Assembly (NCBI GenBank): GCA_020249285.1
Contig: JADCFX010000003.1
Coordinates: 1-64,000, forward strand
Direction: 5' to 3'
Source of the DNA: Roseomonas sp.
GTDB lineage: Bacteria > Pseudomonadota > Alphaproteobacteria > Acetobacterales > Acetobacteraceae
Length of the DNA stretch: 64,000 nt
The notes below the pieces were generated by a model that was not told where the DNA came from, did not search any database, and saw only the letters and a program-made list of their open reading frames with translations. Made by a program: the position numbers and the translations under genes. Below, piece after piece: positions 1 to 13,417 of the stretch. How positions within the stretch are numbered: position 1 is the first letter of the stretch; each line of letters starts with the position of its first letter.

Positions 1-141
1 CGCAAATCCATCGAATAGGGTCTGGTCATCGCCGCTGGCCTCCAAACCAAGCCAGCAGCTTGAATCAGAAAATCACGCCCACGTGAATCCCAATTCGATT
101 CAATCAAACGTCATCCCGCTCTAGGTGCGACTTGGTTTAGG

Positions 142-4060
<3,919 letters not shown>

Positions 4061-4078
4061 TGGCGCGCCGCCCCGTGC

Positions 4079-4921
4079 TCAGAAAATACGGTTCAGCATC
4101 CGGCTGACAAAGCCGGGACGCTCACCACGGGCTTCGGCGCCAGCGGCGACCAGCAGCGCGTAGCTATCGGCATACCAATCGCTGCCGGGGTAGTTGTAGC
4201 CAAGCACGGCGGCGTTGCGGCGCGCTTCTTCGGTCAGGCCAAGGTTCAGGTAGATTTCGACCAGCCGATGCAAGGCTTCCGGCACGTGGTTCGTGGTCTG
4301 GAAATCCTCCACCACGCGGCGATAGCGGCCGATGGCTGCCTGGTGCAGGCCCTGGCGCTGATAGAAGCGCCCCACGGTCATTTCCTTGCCGGCCAAATGG
4401 TCTCGGCCCAGGTCAATCTTCAGCCGCGCATCGCGGGCATAGGCGCTATCGGGGAAGCGGTTGATGACTTCCTGCAGGGACGCGATGGCGATGGTGGTCT
4501 GGCGCTGGTCACGCTGCGCATCGGTGATCTGTTCATATTGGGACAGCGCGCGCAGGTAATAGGCATAGGCGATGTCGCGATGCGCCGGGTGAAGCAGAAT
4601 GAAGCGATCCAGCGCGCCGATGGCTTCCGTGTAGCGATTACGCAGATATTCCGTATAGGCCGCCATCAGCTTTGCGCTGGTAGACCAGGCGGAATAGGGA
4701 TGCTCACGTTCAATGGCATCGAAGTATTCCACCGCGCGGGCGTAGTTGCGGGCGCGCAGATTCTGCATGCCAAGGGCATAAAGAATTTGCGGTTCCTCAT
4801 CGGCTGCATTGGCGGTGACGCGCCGCGTGAGCGAGGGGTCCGCACCGGTGCTTTGCTGCGGCGTTGAACTGCCACAAGCCGCCAGGGCTAGGAGTAGGGC
4901 TATCGGTAGGAAGCGGCGCAT
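4079..4921 (-). CDS. bamD: Outer membrane assembly lipoprotein BamD (ComL)
   Basis: Internal start MRRFLPIALLLALAACGSS (lipobox LAAC); TPR-like repeats; location between recN and lpxC. ORF track extends upstream to 5068. Confidence 0.9.
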   Translation of the reverse strand: MRRFLPIALLLALAACGSSTPQQSTGADPSLTRRVTANAADEEPQILYALGMQNLRARNYARAVEYFDAIEREHPYSAWSTSAKLMAAYTEYLRNRYTEAIGALDRFILLHPAHRDIAYAYYLRALSQYEQITDAQRDQRQTTIAIASLQEVINRFPDSAYARDARLKIDLGRDHLAGKEMTVGRFYQRQGLHQAAIGRYRRVVEDFQTTNHVPEALHRLVEIYLNLGLTEEARRNAAVLGYNYPGSDWYADSYALLVAAGAEARGERPGFVSRMLNRIF

Positions 4922-5003
4922 GATTCCCGGATCAACAGAAGGATGGGGTTGATATAGGGCAGATTGGCCGCGGGTGAAATCGCCTTGGTGCAGAGTCTCT
5001 ATA

Positions 5004-5984
5004 TCAGGCGAAGGCCGGGGCTTTTTGCTTGACCCGCGCAGAGGCGGCCTGAGCGGGCGAAACGGCACCCCCAGCCCATCGCCAAGCGTCTTTATCGGCG
5101 AAAAGGGCGCGGAGAAGCTGATTGTTCAGCGCATGGCCCGAACGATTGCCCCTGAAGCGGGCACGAAGCGGTGCGCCGGCCAGGGCCAGGTCCCCCACCA
5201 CATCCAGCAGCTTGTGGCGGACAAATTCATCGGCATGGCGTAGCCCGCCGGGGTTCAGAATGGCCGGGCCATCCACCACCACGGCATTGTCCAGGGTACC
5301 GCCCAGGGCTAGGCCTGCTTGACGCAGCCGCTCCACCTCCTCAGCCAGGGTGAAGGTGCGTGAATCGGCCAATGCCCCCCGGAAGGTTTCGGGCGTGATG
5401 CGGAGTGCTAGGGATTGCTGGCCAATGGCGGTATTAGGGAAATCAATGTCCAAAGCCGCATCGAAGGCGGTTTCGGTATTGGGGTGCAATTCGGCAAAGG
5501 CACCGCGGCCATCTTCCACGCGGACCGGCCGCAGCACTTCAATGATCTGGCGTGGTGCTGCGCTGGTGGCGATGCCGGCGCAGTCAATCAGGAACAGGAA
5601 GGGCGCTGCGGAACCATCCAGAATGGGGATTTCCGGCCCATCCACTTCAATGATGGCGTCATCAATGCCAGCGCCAGCCAAAGCGGCCATGACATGTTCA
5701 ATGGTGCCGATGCGCACTTCCGGCGCCTTCGGATGGGCGATGGCAGTGCAAAGCCGCGTATCGGTCACGAATTCGAAGCGGGCAGGGATATCAACGCCAA
5801 GATCAACGCGGCGGAACTGGATGCCGGCGCCAGCCGCAGCCGGGTGCAGCGTAAGGGACATCCTGCGGCCAGTGTGCAGCCCATCGCCCACGCACCCGAT
5901 AGGTGTTTTGAGCGTCTTGCGCCTGCCATGTTCCGCGGGAATAAAACCGTCCATCGCATCCTTCATTTCTGGGCCGAAAGCCAC
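5004..5984 (-). CDS. lpxC: UDP-3-O-acyl-N-acetylglucosamine deacetylase LpxC
   Basis: TPIGCVGDGLHTGRRMSLTLHPA, EHVMAALAGAGIDDAIIEVDGPEIPILDGSAAPF, FVRHKLLDVVGDLALAGAPL motifs. Confidence 0.96.
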   Translation of the reverse strand: MAFGPEMKDAMDGFIPAEHGRRKTLKTPIGCVGDGLHTGRRMSLTLHPAAAGAGIQFRRVDLGVDIPARFEFVTDTRLCTAIAHPKAPEVRIGTIEHVMAALAGAGIDDAIIEVDGPEIPILDGSAAPFLFLIDCAGIATSAAPRQIIEVLRPVRVEDGRGAFAELHPNTETAFDAALDIDFPNTAIGQQSLALRITPETFRGALADSRTFTLAEEVERLRQAGLALGGTLDNAVVVDGPAILNPGGLRHADEFVRHKLLDVVGDLALAGAPLRARFRGNRSGHALNNQLLRALFADKDAWRWAGGAVSPAQAASARVKQKAPAFA

Positions 5985-6141
5985 GCAGGAAGCGCATCCG
6001 TCATCAGCCCAGTTTTACTTTCTCATGACGATCTGACAAAAGCGATACAAGCCTTGTTTCTGCGTATTTCACCGCAAGCATCTGATTTTATTGAAGTGGT
6101 GCGAAGCAAAAAGGGGCAAAATCAAGGCGGGCCTGCCCAGA

Positions 6142-6786
6142 TCATTCCCGGCGCAATACCTGATCCACCAGCCGATCCGCCCAGGGATTGCTCGAAAAAC
6201 TCTCCCGCAAAGCGGCTTCCGAATAGGTATCGCGCACCCAATCCAGGAAGGGGATGCCCGGATTGTCGTGCTGAAAGGCGGCGAAGGTTTTGAAAAAGGC
6301 GTCCAGAATGCCTGTGCGCGCTGCAGCGACATGGCCGTGGCGCAGCGAAAGCTGGGCAAGTGCATCCTGCGCCGGGTGGCCTTGCAGCAAAAGCCAGATC
6401 CCGGCCGCAAGCCCGGTCCGATCCGCGCCCGATTTGCAATGGATCAGCGCTGGTTCGTCGATTTCCTGGAAAATGCCGGCCAGGCGCAGAATACGGTCCT
6501 TATGCGGTGCGCCGCGGCTTTCAAATGGCGCATCTATATGAATCAGGCCAAGCCGCGCGGCCTCTGCCCGGCTAAGTGCATCGGCCCCGCAATCGGCACG
6601 GTTACCACGCAGATTGATGATGGTGCGAATGCCATGACGCCGCGCCGCCCGGCGCAATTGCCAGGGCAGCGGGTGGTTGGACCGGTAAAGCCGCCCAGGC
6701 GCCACAACGCCCCAATTGCGCCAACCAAGGCGCAAAATGGCGTGGTCTATGAAAAGCGCATTGCCCCAGGTGGCGGTAGGCGTCAC
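6142..6786 (-). CDS. Dual-specificity/tyrosine phosphatase family protein
   Basis: Cx5R motif IHCKSGADRTG. Confidence 0.8.
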   Translation of the reverse strand: MTPTATWGNALFIDHAILRLGWRNWGVVAPGRLYRSNHPLPWQLRRAARRHGIRTIINLRGNRADCGADALSRAEAARLGLIHIDAPFESRGAPHKDRILRLAGIFQEIDEPALIHCKSGADRTGLAAGIWLLLQGHPAQDALAQLSLRHGHVAAARTGILDAFFKTFAAFQHDNPGIPFLDWVRDTYSEAALRESFSSNPWADRLVDQVLRRE

Positions 6787-6792
6787 GCGCCG

Positions 6793-7764
6793 CTATTCCA
6801 GTCTGGCGCCGGAAACCCGCACCGCTTCCTGCCACATGGGGCGTTCACGCTGCGCGCGGGCGATCATGTCTTCCGGGGTGGACCACACAGCCTCGGCGCC
6901 CACACGCAGGAAGCGCTCCTTCACGGCGGGATCGGCGACAATGCGCCGCAGCGCGCCATTCACACGTTCAATGGCGATGCGCGGCGTGCCGGCCGGGAAA
7001 ACAAAGCCCTGCCAGGAGGAAACGACGAAATCCGCGAGCCCGGCCTCGGCCATTGTCGGTACATCCGGCATGGTCGGCCAGCGCGCCGCAGAGGTCACGG
7101 CCAGCGCCCGCATCCGCCCTTCCTGAATGACCGGCACATAGGAAGCAAGGTTATCCAGCGCGGAATCAAGATCACCTGACAGCATGGCGGGGATGATCTG
7201 CGCCGCGCCGCGGAAGGGCACATGGGTGCCTTCCACCTGCACGCGCCCGGCGAAAAGCGCGCCGGTCAAATGCCCTGTGGTGCCGACACCGGGGGAGCCA
7301 TAGGTAAAGCCGCCGCGCTTGGCGCGCACCCAGGCGGTGAAATCCGCAAGGCTCCGCGAAGGGTTATGTTGAGAAGAAACCACCACGACATTCGGCAAAT
7401 CCCAGGCAATGCCGACCGGCACCAAATCCCGCGCCGGGTCATAGGGCAGGCGGGCATAAAGAAAGTTGTTGATCACCAAATGCCCGACGGAAGCGATGCC
7501 CATGGTATAGCCATCCGGCGCGGCCTTGGCGGTAGCGTCAATGCCGATATTCCCGCCCGCGCCGGGGCGGTTTTCGATAATGAAATTCTGCCCCAGGATC
7601 GGCTGCATCAATTCGGCATACATGCGCACCAGCACATCGGTGGACCCGCCCGGCGGCCAGGGCACAATGATGCGCACCGGGCGCACCGGCCATTCCCCCT
7701 GGGCGCGGGCGATGGATGGGGTGGCCAGCAAGGCGGCGGCCAGCAAGGGGCGACGAGCCATCAT
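6793..7764 (-). CDS. Tripartite tricarboxylate transporter substrate-binding (Bug/TctC) protein
   Basis: Signal peptide MMARRPLLAAALLATPSIARAQ then WPVRPVRIIVPWPPGGSTDVL, typical of Bug family; ORF track extends further upstream. Confidence 0.92.
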   Translation of the reverse strand: MMARRPLLAAALLATPSIARAQGEWPVRPVRIIVPWPPGGSTDVLVRMYAELMQPILGQNFIIENRPGAGGNIGIDATAKAAPDGYTMGIASVGHLVINNFLYARLPYDPARDLVPVGIAWDLPNVVVVSSQHNPSRSLADFTAWVRAKRGGFTYGSPGVGTTGHLTGALFAGRVQVEGTHVPFRGAAQIIPAMLSGDLDSALDNLASYVPVIQEGRMRALAVTSAARWPTMPDVPTMAEAGLADFVVSSWQGFVFPAGTPRIAIERVNGALRRIVADPAVKERFLRVGAEAVWSTPEDMIARAQRERPMWQEAVRVSGARLE

Positions 7765-7914
7765 GGGGGTTTCTCCGGCAGGTGCGTGGCGCGCATATAG
7801 AAAGTCCCGGGCCGGCTTGCCAAGCGCGGCTGCGCTTTGCCATTGGACAGGGGCGATGGGTGCGTCAATAATGCTGACCAAATGGGGATCGGGGCGATGC
7901 CGACAAAGGGCAGC

Positions 7915-8451
7915 ATGATGGCGGCGGAAATGGTGGAGGCGCGCGCCCTGCCGGCCGGGCGCAATCTGCTGTTCCTGCGGGAAGAAGAACTCCGCCTTGC
8001 GCAGGATTTGCTGTTTTTCGGCTATCGCGATTTCACTGCCGGCGCGGATGAAATCCTGGCCACGCTGGACATGGGCCGCGCGCATCATCGCGTGCTGCAT
8101 TTTGTGGGGCGGCGGCCTGGGATCACGGTTGGCGAATTGCTCGGCATTCTCAGCATCACGAAGCAAAGCCTGGGGCGCGTGCTGCAACCGCTGATGAGCG
8201 ATGGCTATGTGGTGCAGGCGCCAGGTGAGAGCGACCGGCGGCAAAGGCGCCTGACGCTGACGGAAGAAGGTGTCGCGCTGGAACGGCGCCTGTTTGAACG
8301 CCAACGCGAAACAGTGATGCGCGCCTATCGTGAAGCCGGCCCTGCCGCGGTAGAGGGCTTTCGCCGCGTCATGCGCGGGCTGATGGGCGAAGATGCGCAA
8401 GCCAGCCTCAACCGCCTGGAAGGGCCAGAGGCTGAGAGCAGCAGGCGATGA
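7915..8451 (+). CDS. MarR family transcriptional regulator (PetP-like)
   Basis: wHTH region GITVGELLGILSITKQSLGRVLQPLMSDGYVVQAPGESDRRQRRLTLTEEG; overlaps downstream response regulator by 4 nt. Confidence 0.88.
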   Translation: MMAAEMVEARALPAGRNLLFLREEELRLAQDLLFFGYRDFTAGADEILATLDMGRAHHRVLHFVGRRPGITVGELLGILSITKQSLGRVLQPLMSDGYVVQAPGESDRRQRRLTLTEEGVALERRLFERQRETVMRAYREAGPAAVEGFRRVMRGLMGEDAQASLNRLEGPEAESSRR

Positions 8452-9155
8452 ACGGCCAGGAAGACCCCGCGCATATTCTGGTGGTGGATGATGATGCGCG
8501 GCTGCGTGCGTTGTTGCAGCGCTTTCTGACCGAACAGGGTTTTCGCGTCAGCATCGCCGAAAATGCCGCCACGGCGCGGGCGGCCTTGGCGGATATGGCG
8601 TTCGATCTTCTGGTGCTGGATGTGATGATGCCCGGCGAGACAGGGCTGCAACTGACCGCCGCGCTTCGTGCTGAGGGGCAGGAAGTGCCCATCCTGATGC
8701 TGACCGCCAATGGCGCGCCGGATGATCGCATCGCGGGGCTGGAACAGGGCGTGGATGATTATTTGGCGAAGCCCTTTGATCCGCGCGAATTGGCCTTGCG
8801 CATTCGCACCATTCTGCGCCGCGCCGCGCCGGCCCCTGCGGCGCCGCAAAGCCTGGCGCCCATGCAGATTGGTAATCGCTGGTTTGACATTGAACGCGCC
8901 GAATTGCGCGGGCCGGATGGCATTATTCGCCTGACGGGCGGTGAGGCCGCCTTGATGCAAGCGCTTGCGCGCCGCGCTGGCGAAATCCTGAGCCGCGAGG
9001 ATATTGGCGAAGCCCTTGGCACACCGGATGCCGGCGAGCGCGCGATTGATGTGCAGGTCACCAGGCTACGTCGCAAGGTGGAACCTGACCCACGAGAGCC
9101 GCGTTTCATCCAGACCATTCGCCATCGCGGTTATGTCTTGAGGCCTGGGCCGTGA
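8448..9155 (+). CDS. OmpR-family response regulator
   Basis: Receiver VVDDDARLR...LLVLDVMMPGETG...KPFDPREL plus C-terminal winged helix (VTRLRRKVEPDPREPRFIQTIRHRGYVL). Confidence 0.95.
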   Translation: MNGQEDPAHILVVDDDARLRALLQRFLTEQGFRVSIAENAATARAALADMAFDLLVLDVMMPGETGLQLTAALRAEGQEVPILMLTANGAPDDRIAGLEQGVDDYLAKPFDPRELALRIRTILRRAAPAPAAPQSLAPMQIGNRWFDIERAELRGPDGIIRLTGGEAALMQALARRAGEILSREDIGEALGTPDAGERAIDVQVTRLRRKVEPDPREPRFIQTIRHRGYVLRPGP

Positions 9156-10489
9156 CTCCTCTTAACCGGGGCTTGCGCCGGCTGGTGCCGCGCGGGCTTT
9201 TGGGCCGTTCGCTGCTGATTATTCTGGTGCCGTTGATCCTGTTGCAAGCGATTGCCTTGCAGGTTTTCTATGGCAGCCATTTGGATGTGATTTCCCGCCG
9301 CCTGGCGGCGGGCGTGGCAGGTGACATTGCCATGGTGGTGGGCCTGCTGGAGCGCGAAGCCGAGGAGCAGAACCGCGCCTGGATTTTCCGCGAAGCTGCC
9401 TGGCGGCTTGATCTGTCTCTTGCCTATGAAGCTGGCGCGCAGCTTGCCACAACCGTTGGGCGACCCGCTGCCATGCCCCTGCTGCCGCTTGAGGAAGATT
9501 TGGCGGCGGCCATGCAGGAACGTGTGCGCCTGCCCTTTGATGCCGATTGGCAAAGCGATCCGCGCAGCGTGATCATTCGCGTGCAGATGCCCGATGGCGT
9601 CTTGCATGTGGAGGTTGCGCGCAAGCGCCTGTTCAGCGGGACGATTTATCTTTTTGTCATTTGGGTCGTGGGCTCTTCGCTGCTGCTGTTCCTGGTGGCA
9701 GCGATTTTCATGCGCAACCAAGTCCGCGCGCTGCGCAAGATCTCGGCCGCGGCTGAGGCTTTCGGCATGGGCCGCACGGTGGGGCCCATGAAGCCTGAGG
9801 GTGCCGCTGAGGTGCGCCAAGCCGCGACTGCCTTCAACCGCATGGAAGAACGCATCCGCCGTTTCGTGGATAGTCGGACGGAAATGCTGGCCGGCATCAG
9901 CCATGATTTGCGCACGCCGCTGACGCGGCTTCGACTTGGGCTTGCCATGCTGCCAGAAACGGCGCGCGAAGATGCCGCGGCCATGACCGAAGATGTGGAG
10001 GAAATGGATCGCCTGATCGGCGTTTATCTTGCCTTTGCGCGCGGTGAGGGTGTGGAACAACCCGAAGAAACCGACCTTGCCGCCTTGCTTCGGGGCGTTG
10101 TCGCGCAACAGGCGCGCGGTGGCGCGGCAATACCTTTTGAAGGCCCAGAAACGCTTCTGATGGAACTCCGCGCCGGCGCGATGCGGCGCTCCTTCGGCAA
10201 TCTGCTTCATAATGCCCGCAAGCACGCCGCGCGGGTGACGGTGACGCTAACGGAGCAGCCACGCGGCCAGAACGGCATTTGGGCTGATATCTCGATTGAT
10301 GATGATGGGCCGGGGATTCCAGAAGCGGCGCGGGAAGACGCCTTCAAGCCCTTCACCAGCCTATCGGGCGGCGGCACCGGGCTTGGCCTTGCCATTGCCC
10401 GCGACATTGCGCGGGCGCATGGCGGTGATGTCTTTTTGGAAGACAGCCCCCTAGGCGGGCTGCGCGCGCGGATTAGGGTGCCGGGCTAG
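9152..10489 (+). CDS. EnvZ-type sensor histidine kinase
   Basis: H-box MLAGISHDLRTPLTRLRLGLAML, HAMP region, GTGLGLAIARDIARAHGG. Confidence 0.95.
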   Translation: MTPLNRGLRRLVPRGLLGRSLLIILVPLILLQAIALQVFYGSHLDVISRRLAAGVAGDIAMVVGLLEREAEEQNRAWIFREAAWRLDLSLAYEAGAQLATTVGRPAAMPLLPLEEDLAAAMQERVRLPFDADWQSDPRSVIIRVQMPDGVLHVEVARKRLFSGTIYLFVIWVVGSSLLLFLVAAIFMRNQVRALRKISAAAEAFGMGRTVGPMKPEGAAEVRQAATAFNRMEERIRRFVDSRTEMLAGISHDLRTPLTRLRLGLAMLPETAREDAAAMTEDVEEMDRLIGVYLAFARGEGVEQPEETDLAALLRGVVAQQARGGAAIPFEGPETLLMELRAGAMRRSFGNLLHNARKHAARVTVTLTEQPRGQNGIWADISIDDDGPGIPEAAREDAFKPFTSLSGGGTGLGLAIARDIARAHGGDVFLEDSPLGGLRARIRVPG

Positions 10490-10550
10490 GGCTGGACCAA
10501 GCTGGCTTCTTTGGCGATGCTGTTCGGAAGCATTCGAAAGGGAAGGCGCC

Positions 10551-11321
10551 ATGCAATTCAACAGCGGCGATTGGCGGATTGATGTTCTGATCCAGGGTTA
10601 CCCTGGCAAATCCACGCAGCATGGTGGCTTGGGCTGGAGCACGGTGGCGCTGCTGCGCGGCCATGGTCGCATCGTGGTGCTGGATGGTGGCGGCTATGGC
10701 ATGCGCAAGCCACTGGTCGAAGCACTCGCCAAACACGGGGTGAAGCTTTCCGATGTGACCGATCTGCTGGTCAGCCATTTGCATCATGATCATGTGGTGA
10801 ATTGGCCCATGTTTCGCGATGCGCGGCTTCATGTCGGGCGCAAGGAATTGGCTTGGGCGCTTGGTGTCGGTTGGGGGGAGACCGCCGTGCCGGAACACGC
10901 AGTGGAAGCGCTCAGCCGCTGGCCGACGATGCAGTTGATGGATGATGGGCAGGAAGTGCTGCCGGGCATAACCGCGCATCTTTCGCCTGGCCACACGCCT
11001 GGGCATTTGCTTTTCCTGATTACGGGTGCGCCCCAGGCGGTGGTGCTGTTGCAGGATGCGGTGAAGAACCGCGTGGAACTCACCACGCGCACAACGGATA
11101 TGACCTATGACGCGGCGGTGAGCCGCGCCACGATTGAAATGGTGTGGGAGATTTGCCGCACCCATCCCGGATGTGTGCTGATCCCGGGACATGATGTGCC
11201 AGTGATGGTGGAAAATGGCGTGCCGCGCGCGCTTTCCAGCCATAGCGCTGGCATACGTTCCTGGTTCGGCAAGGATTTGCAGGACACGACGATGTTTTCG
11301 CTGGCACAGCCTTCACCCTGA
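10551..11321 (+). CDS. MBL-fold metallo-hydrolase
   Basis: HLHHDHVVNW metal-binding motif, LSPGHTPGH, PGHDVPV. Confidence 0.9.
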   Translation: MQFNSGDWRIDVLIQGYPGKSTQHGGLGWSTVALLRGHGRIVVLDGGGYGMRKPLVEALAKHGVKLSDVTDLLVSHLHHDHVVNWPMFRDARLHVGRKELAWALGVGWGETAVPEHAVEALSRWPTMQLMDDGQEVLPGITAHLSPGHTPGHLLFLITGAPQAVVLLQDAVKNRVELTTRTTDMTYDAAVSRATIEMVWEICRTHPGCVLIPGHDVPVMVENGVPRALSSHSAGIRSWFGKDLQDTTMFSLAQPSP

Positions 11322-11346
11322 ACACAGCACTACCTGAAAGGACAAG

Positions 11347-11745
11347 ATGATGGACCAACAGGAAGCCCATGACGCGTTGCGGGCTGAAGGCCGCGCGGTG
11401 ATGCATGAAGTGCTCGGTCGCGCGTATATGGAAAAGCGCGACGCCGGCACCAATCCCTTCAACGCCGCGGTGCGCCGCCTGTCTGAAGAATTCGCCTATG
11501 CCACGCTATGGCAAAGGCCGGGGCTTGATCGGCGCGAACGCAGCCTGATTACACTCGCCATGATCTGCGCGCTCAATCGCCCGCATGAGCTTCGCATCCA
11601 TCTGGTGGCGGCGCTGAATAATGGCTGCACGGCTGAGGAGATTTCGGAGATTTTCACCCATTCGGTGGCTTATTGCGGCTTTCCCGCCGCGATTGATGCG
11701 CTGCGCGTGGCAGAGGATGTGCTGAAGGAACAGGGGAAGCTGTAG
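11347..11745 (+). CDS. Carboxymuconolactone decarboxylase family protein
   Basis: YMEKRDAGTNPFNAAVRRLSEEFAYATLWQRPGLDRRERSLITLAMICAL...NNGCTAEEISEIFTHSVAYCGFPAAIDA. Confidence 0.9.
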   Translation: MMDQQEAHDALRAEGRAVMHEVLGRAYMEKRDAGTNPFNAAVRRLSEEFAYATLWQRPGLDRRERSLITLAMICALNRPHELRIHLVAALNNGCTAEEISEIFTHSVAYCGFPAAIDALRVAEDVLKEQGKL

Positions 11746-11808
11746 CAAAAGAGAGCTGGCGGCAGGGTTCCAGAATCGCGGCTTTTGCGGCAGGGTAGGC
11801 GCCGCAGC

Positions 11809-12018
11809 ATGGGGGCGACCATTTCAATGACCGAAGAAGAAATCCTGGCCCGCGCGGCGGGCATTACCACCGGGCTCAAGACCCATCCCAAGGAAGTGGC
11901 GGAAGCCATCGCCGCATCGCGGCGCATGGGGGGTGCCTTCACCCGCCCGACGGATGAAACCGCCGAACCCATGCCAGCCTATGCCGCGCCAATCCCTGCC
12001 AAGGGGTCACGCGCATGA
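11809..12018 (+). CDS. Small hypothetical protein, translationally coupled to amidase
   Basis: MGATISMTEEEILARAAGITTGLKTHPKEVAEAIAAS...; stop overlaps amidase ATG (ATGA at 12015-12018). Confidence 0.65.
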   Translation: MGATISMTEEEILARAAGITTGLKTHPKEVAEAIAASRRMGGAFTRPTDETAEPMPAYAAPIPAKGSRA

Positions 12019-13409
12019 AGGCCCTGCATGAACTCTCGCTCACTGAAGCCTCTGCCGGCATTGCGCGGCGGCGTTTCTCCCCCGTTGAATACCTCGATGC
12101 CCTGCATGCGCGGGCCGAGGATGTGGGCGGCAAGGTCAATGCCATTGTCCGCCCGCTTTGGGGTGAGGCACGGGAACAGGCGGTGAAGGCCGGCCGACGC
12201 ATTGCCCGCAGCGGCCCGCGTTCCGCGCTGGATGGCCTGCCTGTGGGCCTCAAGGATATCATTGACCTCGCGGGGCACCCCACCACCTGCCATTCGCGCA
12301 TTCTGCTGGATAATCAGAAAAGCGCCGATGCGGCGGTGGTGGCGCGGCTGCGGGCTGCCGGGGCGATTTTCCCTGCCAAGCTCGCCACGCATGAATTCGC
12401 CATTGGCGGCCCGGCCTTTGATCTGCCCTTCCCGCCCGCGCGTAACCCTTGGAATACAGCGCATCATCCGGGCGGATCGTCTTCCGGTTCTGGTGCGGCG
12501 GTGGGGGCCAATATCCTGCCCGCCGCGCTTGGTACTGATACCGGCGGTTCCGTGCGACACCCGGCCAGCCATTGCGGCATTGTCGGCATGAAGGCGACTT
12601 ATGGCCTGGTTTCGCGCCGCGGCGTTTTCCCGCTCGCCTTCACCTTGGATCATGTGGGGCCGATGACGCGCACGGTTGCCGATAATGCGCTGCTGCTTGG
12701 CATGATGGCCGGGCATGATGCGGCTGATCCCGGCAGTGCGGCGCATAAGCCCGAAAACTATGCGCGGCAGATGAAGAAGGGGCTGCGCGGCCTCACCATC
12801 GGCTATGTACGCCATTTCCACGAGGCGGATCAGCCAGCCTCGGCCGAAATGGCCGCGGCACTTGAAGCAGCGGCGAAGCTGCTGGCGAAGGAAGGCGCAA
12901 AGATCAAGACCATTACCTTGCCCTCGCTCAATGAATTCGCTGGCGTCAATCGCGCCATTCTGATGGCGGAAGCGGCTTCCATCCACGGCAAGTGGCTGCG
13001 CGACAGGCCGGGCGATTACGCCAACCTTACCTTGCGCCGCCTGCTGCCCGGGCTTTTCATGCGTGCCGAGGATTACGTGCAGGCGCAGCGCCGCCGGCGG
13101 GAATTGGTGGCCGCCGTTGAAGCCGCCTTCGCTGAGGCTGATCTGCTGCTGACGGCTTCTTCCATGGATGTTGCCTGCAAGATTGATGATGCAGAAGCGG
13201 TGGAGCTTACCTATCCGCGCCAGGCACGTACGCCCTTCAACGTCACGGGCCACCCGGCGCTTACAATGATGTGCGGAATTTCCAAAGCGGAAGGGCTGCC
13301 GCTGTCCCTGCAATTGGTCGGCCCAAGCTTTGGGGAGGCGGCCATCTACCGCGCTGCAGCGGCTTATGAACGCACGGCACCCTGGAAGGATCTGCACCCA
13401 GCGCTGTAA
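12015..13409 (+). CDS. Amidase (amidase signature family)
   Basis: PVGLKDIIDLAG, PGGSSSGSGAAVGANILPAALGTDTGGSVRHPASHCGIVGMKATYG. Confidence 0.95.
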   Translation: MKALHELSLTEASAGIARRRFSPVEYLDALHARAEDVGGKVNAIVRPLWGEAREQAVKAGRRIARSGPRSALDGLPVGLKDIIDLAGHPTTCHSRILLDNQKSADAAVVARLRAAGAIFPAKLATHEFAIGGPAFDLPFPPARNPWNTAHHPGGSSSGSGAAVGANILPAALGTDTGGSVRHPASHCGIVGMKATYGLVSRRGVFPLAFTLDHVGPMTRTVADNALLLGMMAGHDAADPGSAAHKPENYARQMKKGLRGLTIGYVRHFHEADQPASAEMAAALEAAAKLLAKEGAKIKTITLPSLNEFAGVNRAILMAEAASIHGKWLRDRPGDYANLTLRRLLPGLFMRAEDYVQAQRRRRELVAAVEAAFAEADLLLTASSMDVACKIDDAEAVELTYPRQARTPFNVTGHPALTMMCGISKAEGLPLSLQLVGPSFGEAAIYRAAAAYERTAPWKDLHPAL

Positions 13410-13417
13410 CTTCGCGT

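Noticed and set aside
11979-13397. 472-aa minus-strand ORF opposite amidase
   Set aside because: Antisense shadow ORF; amidase signature on + strand is unambiguous
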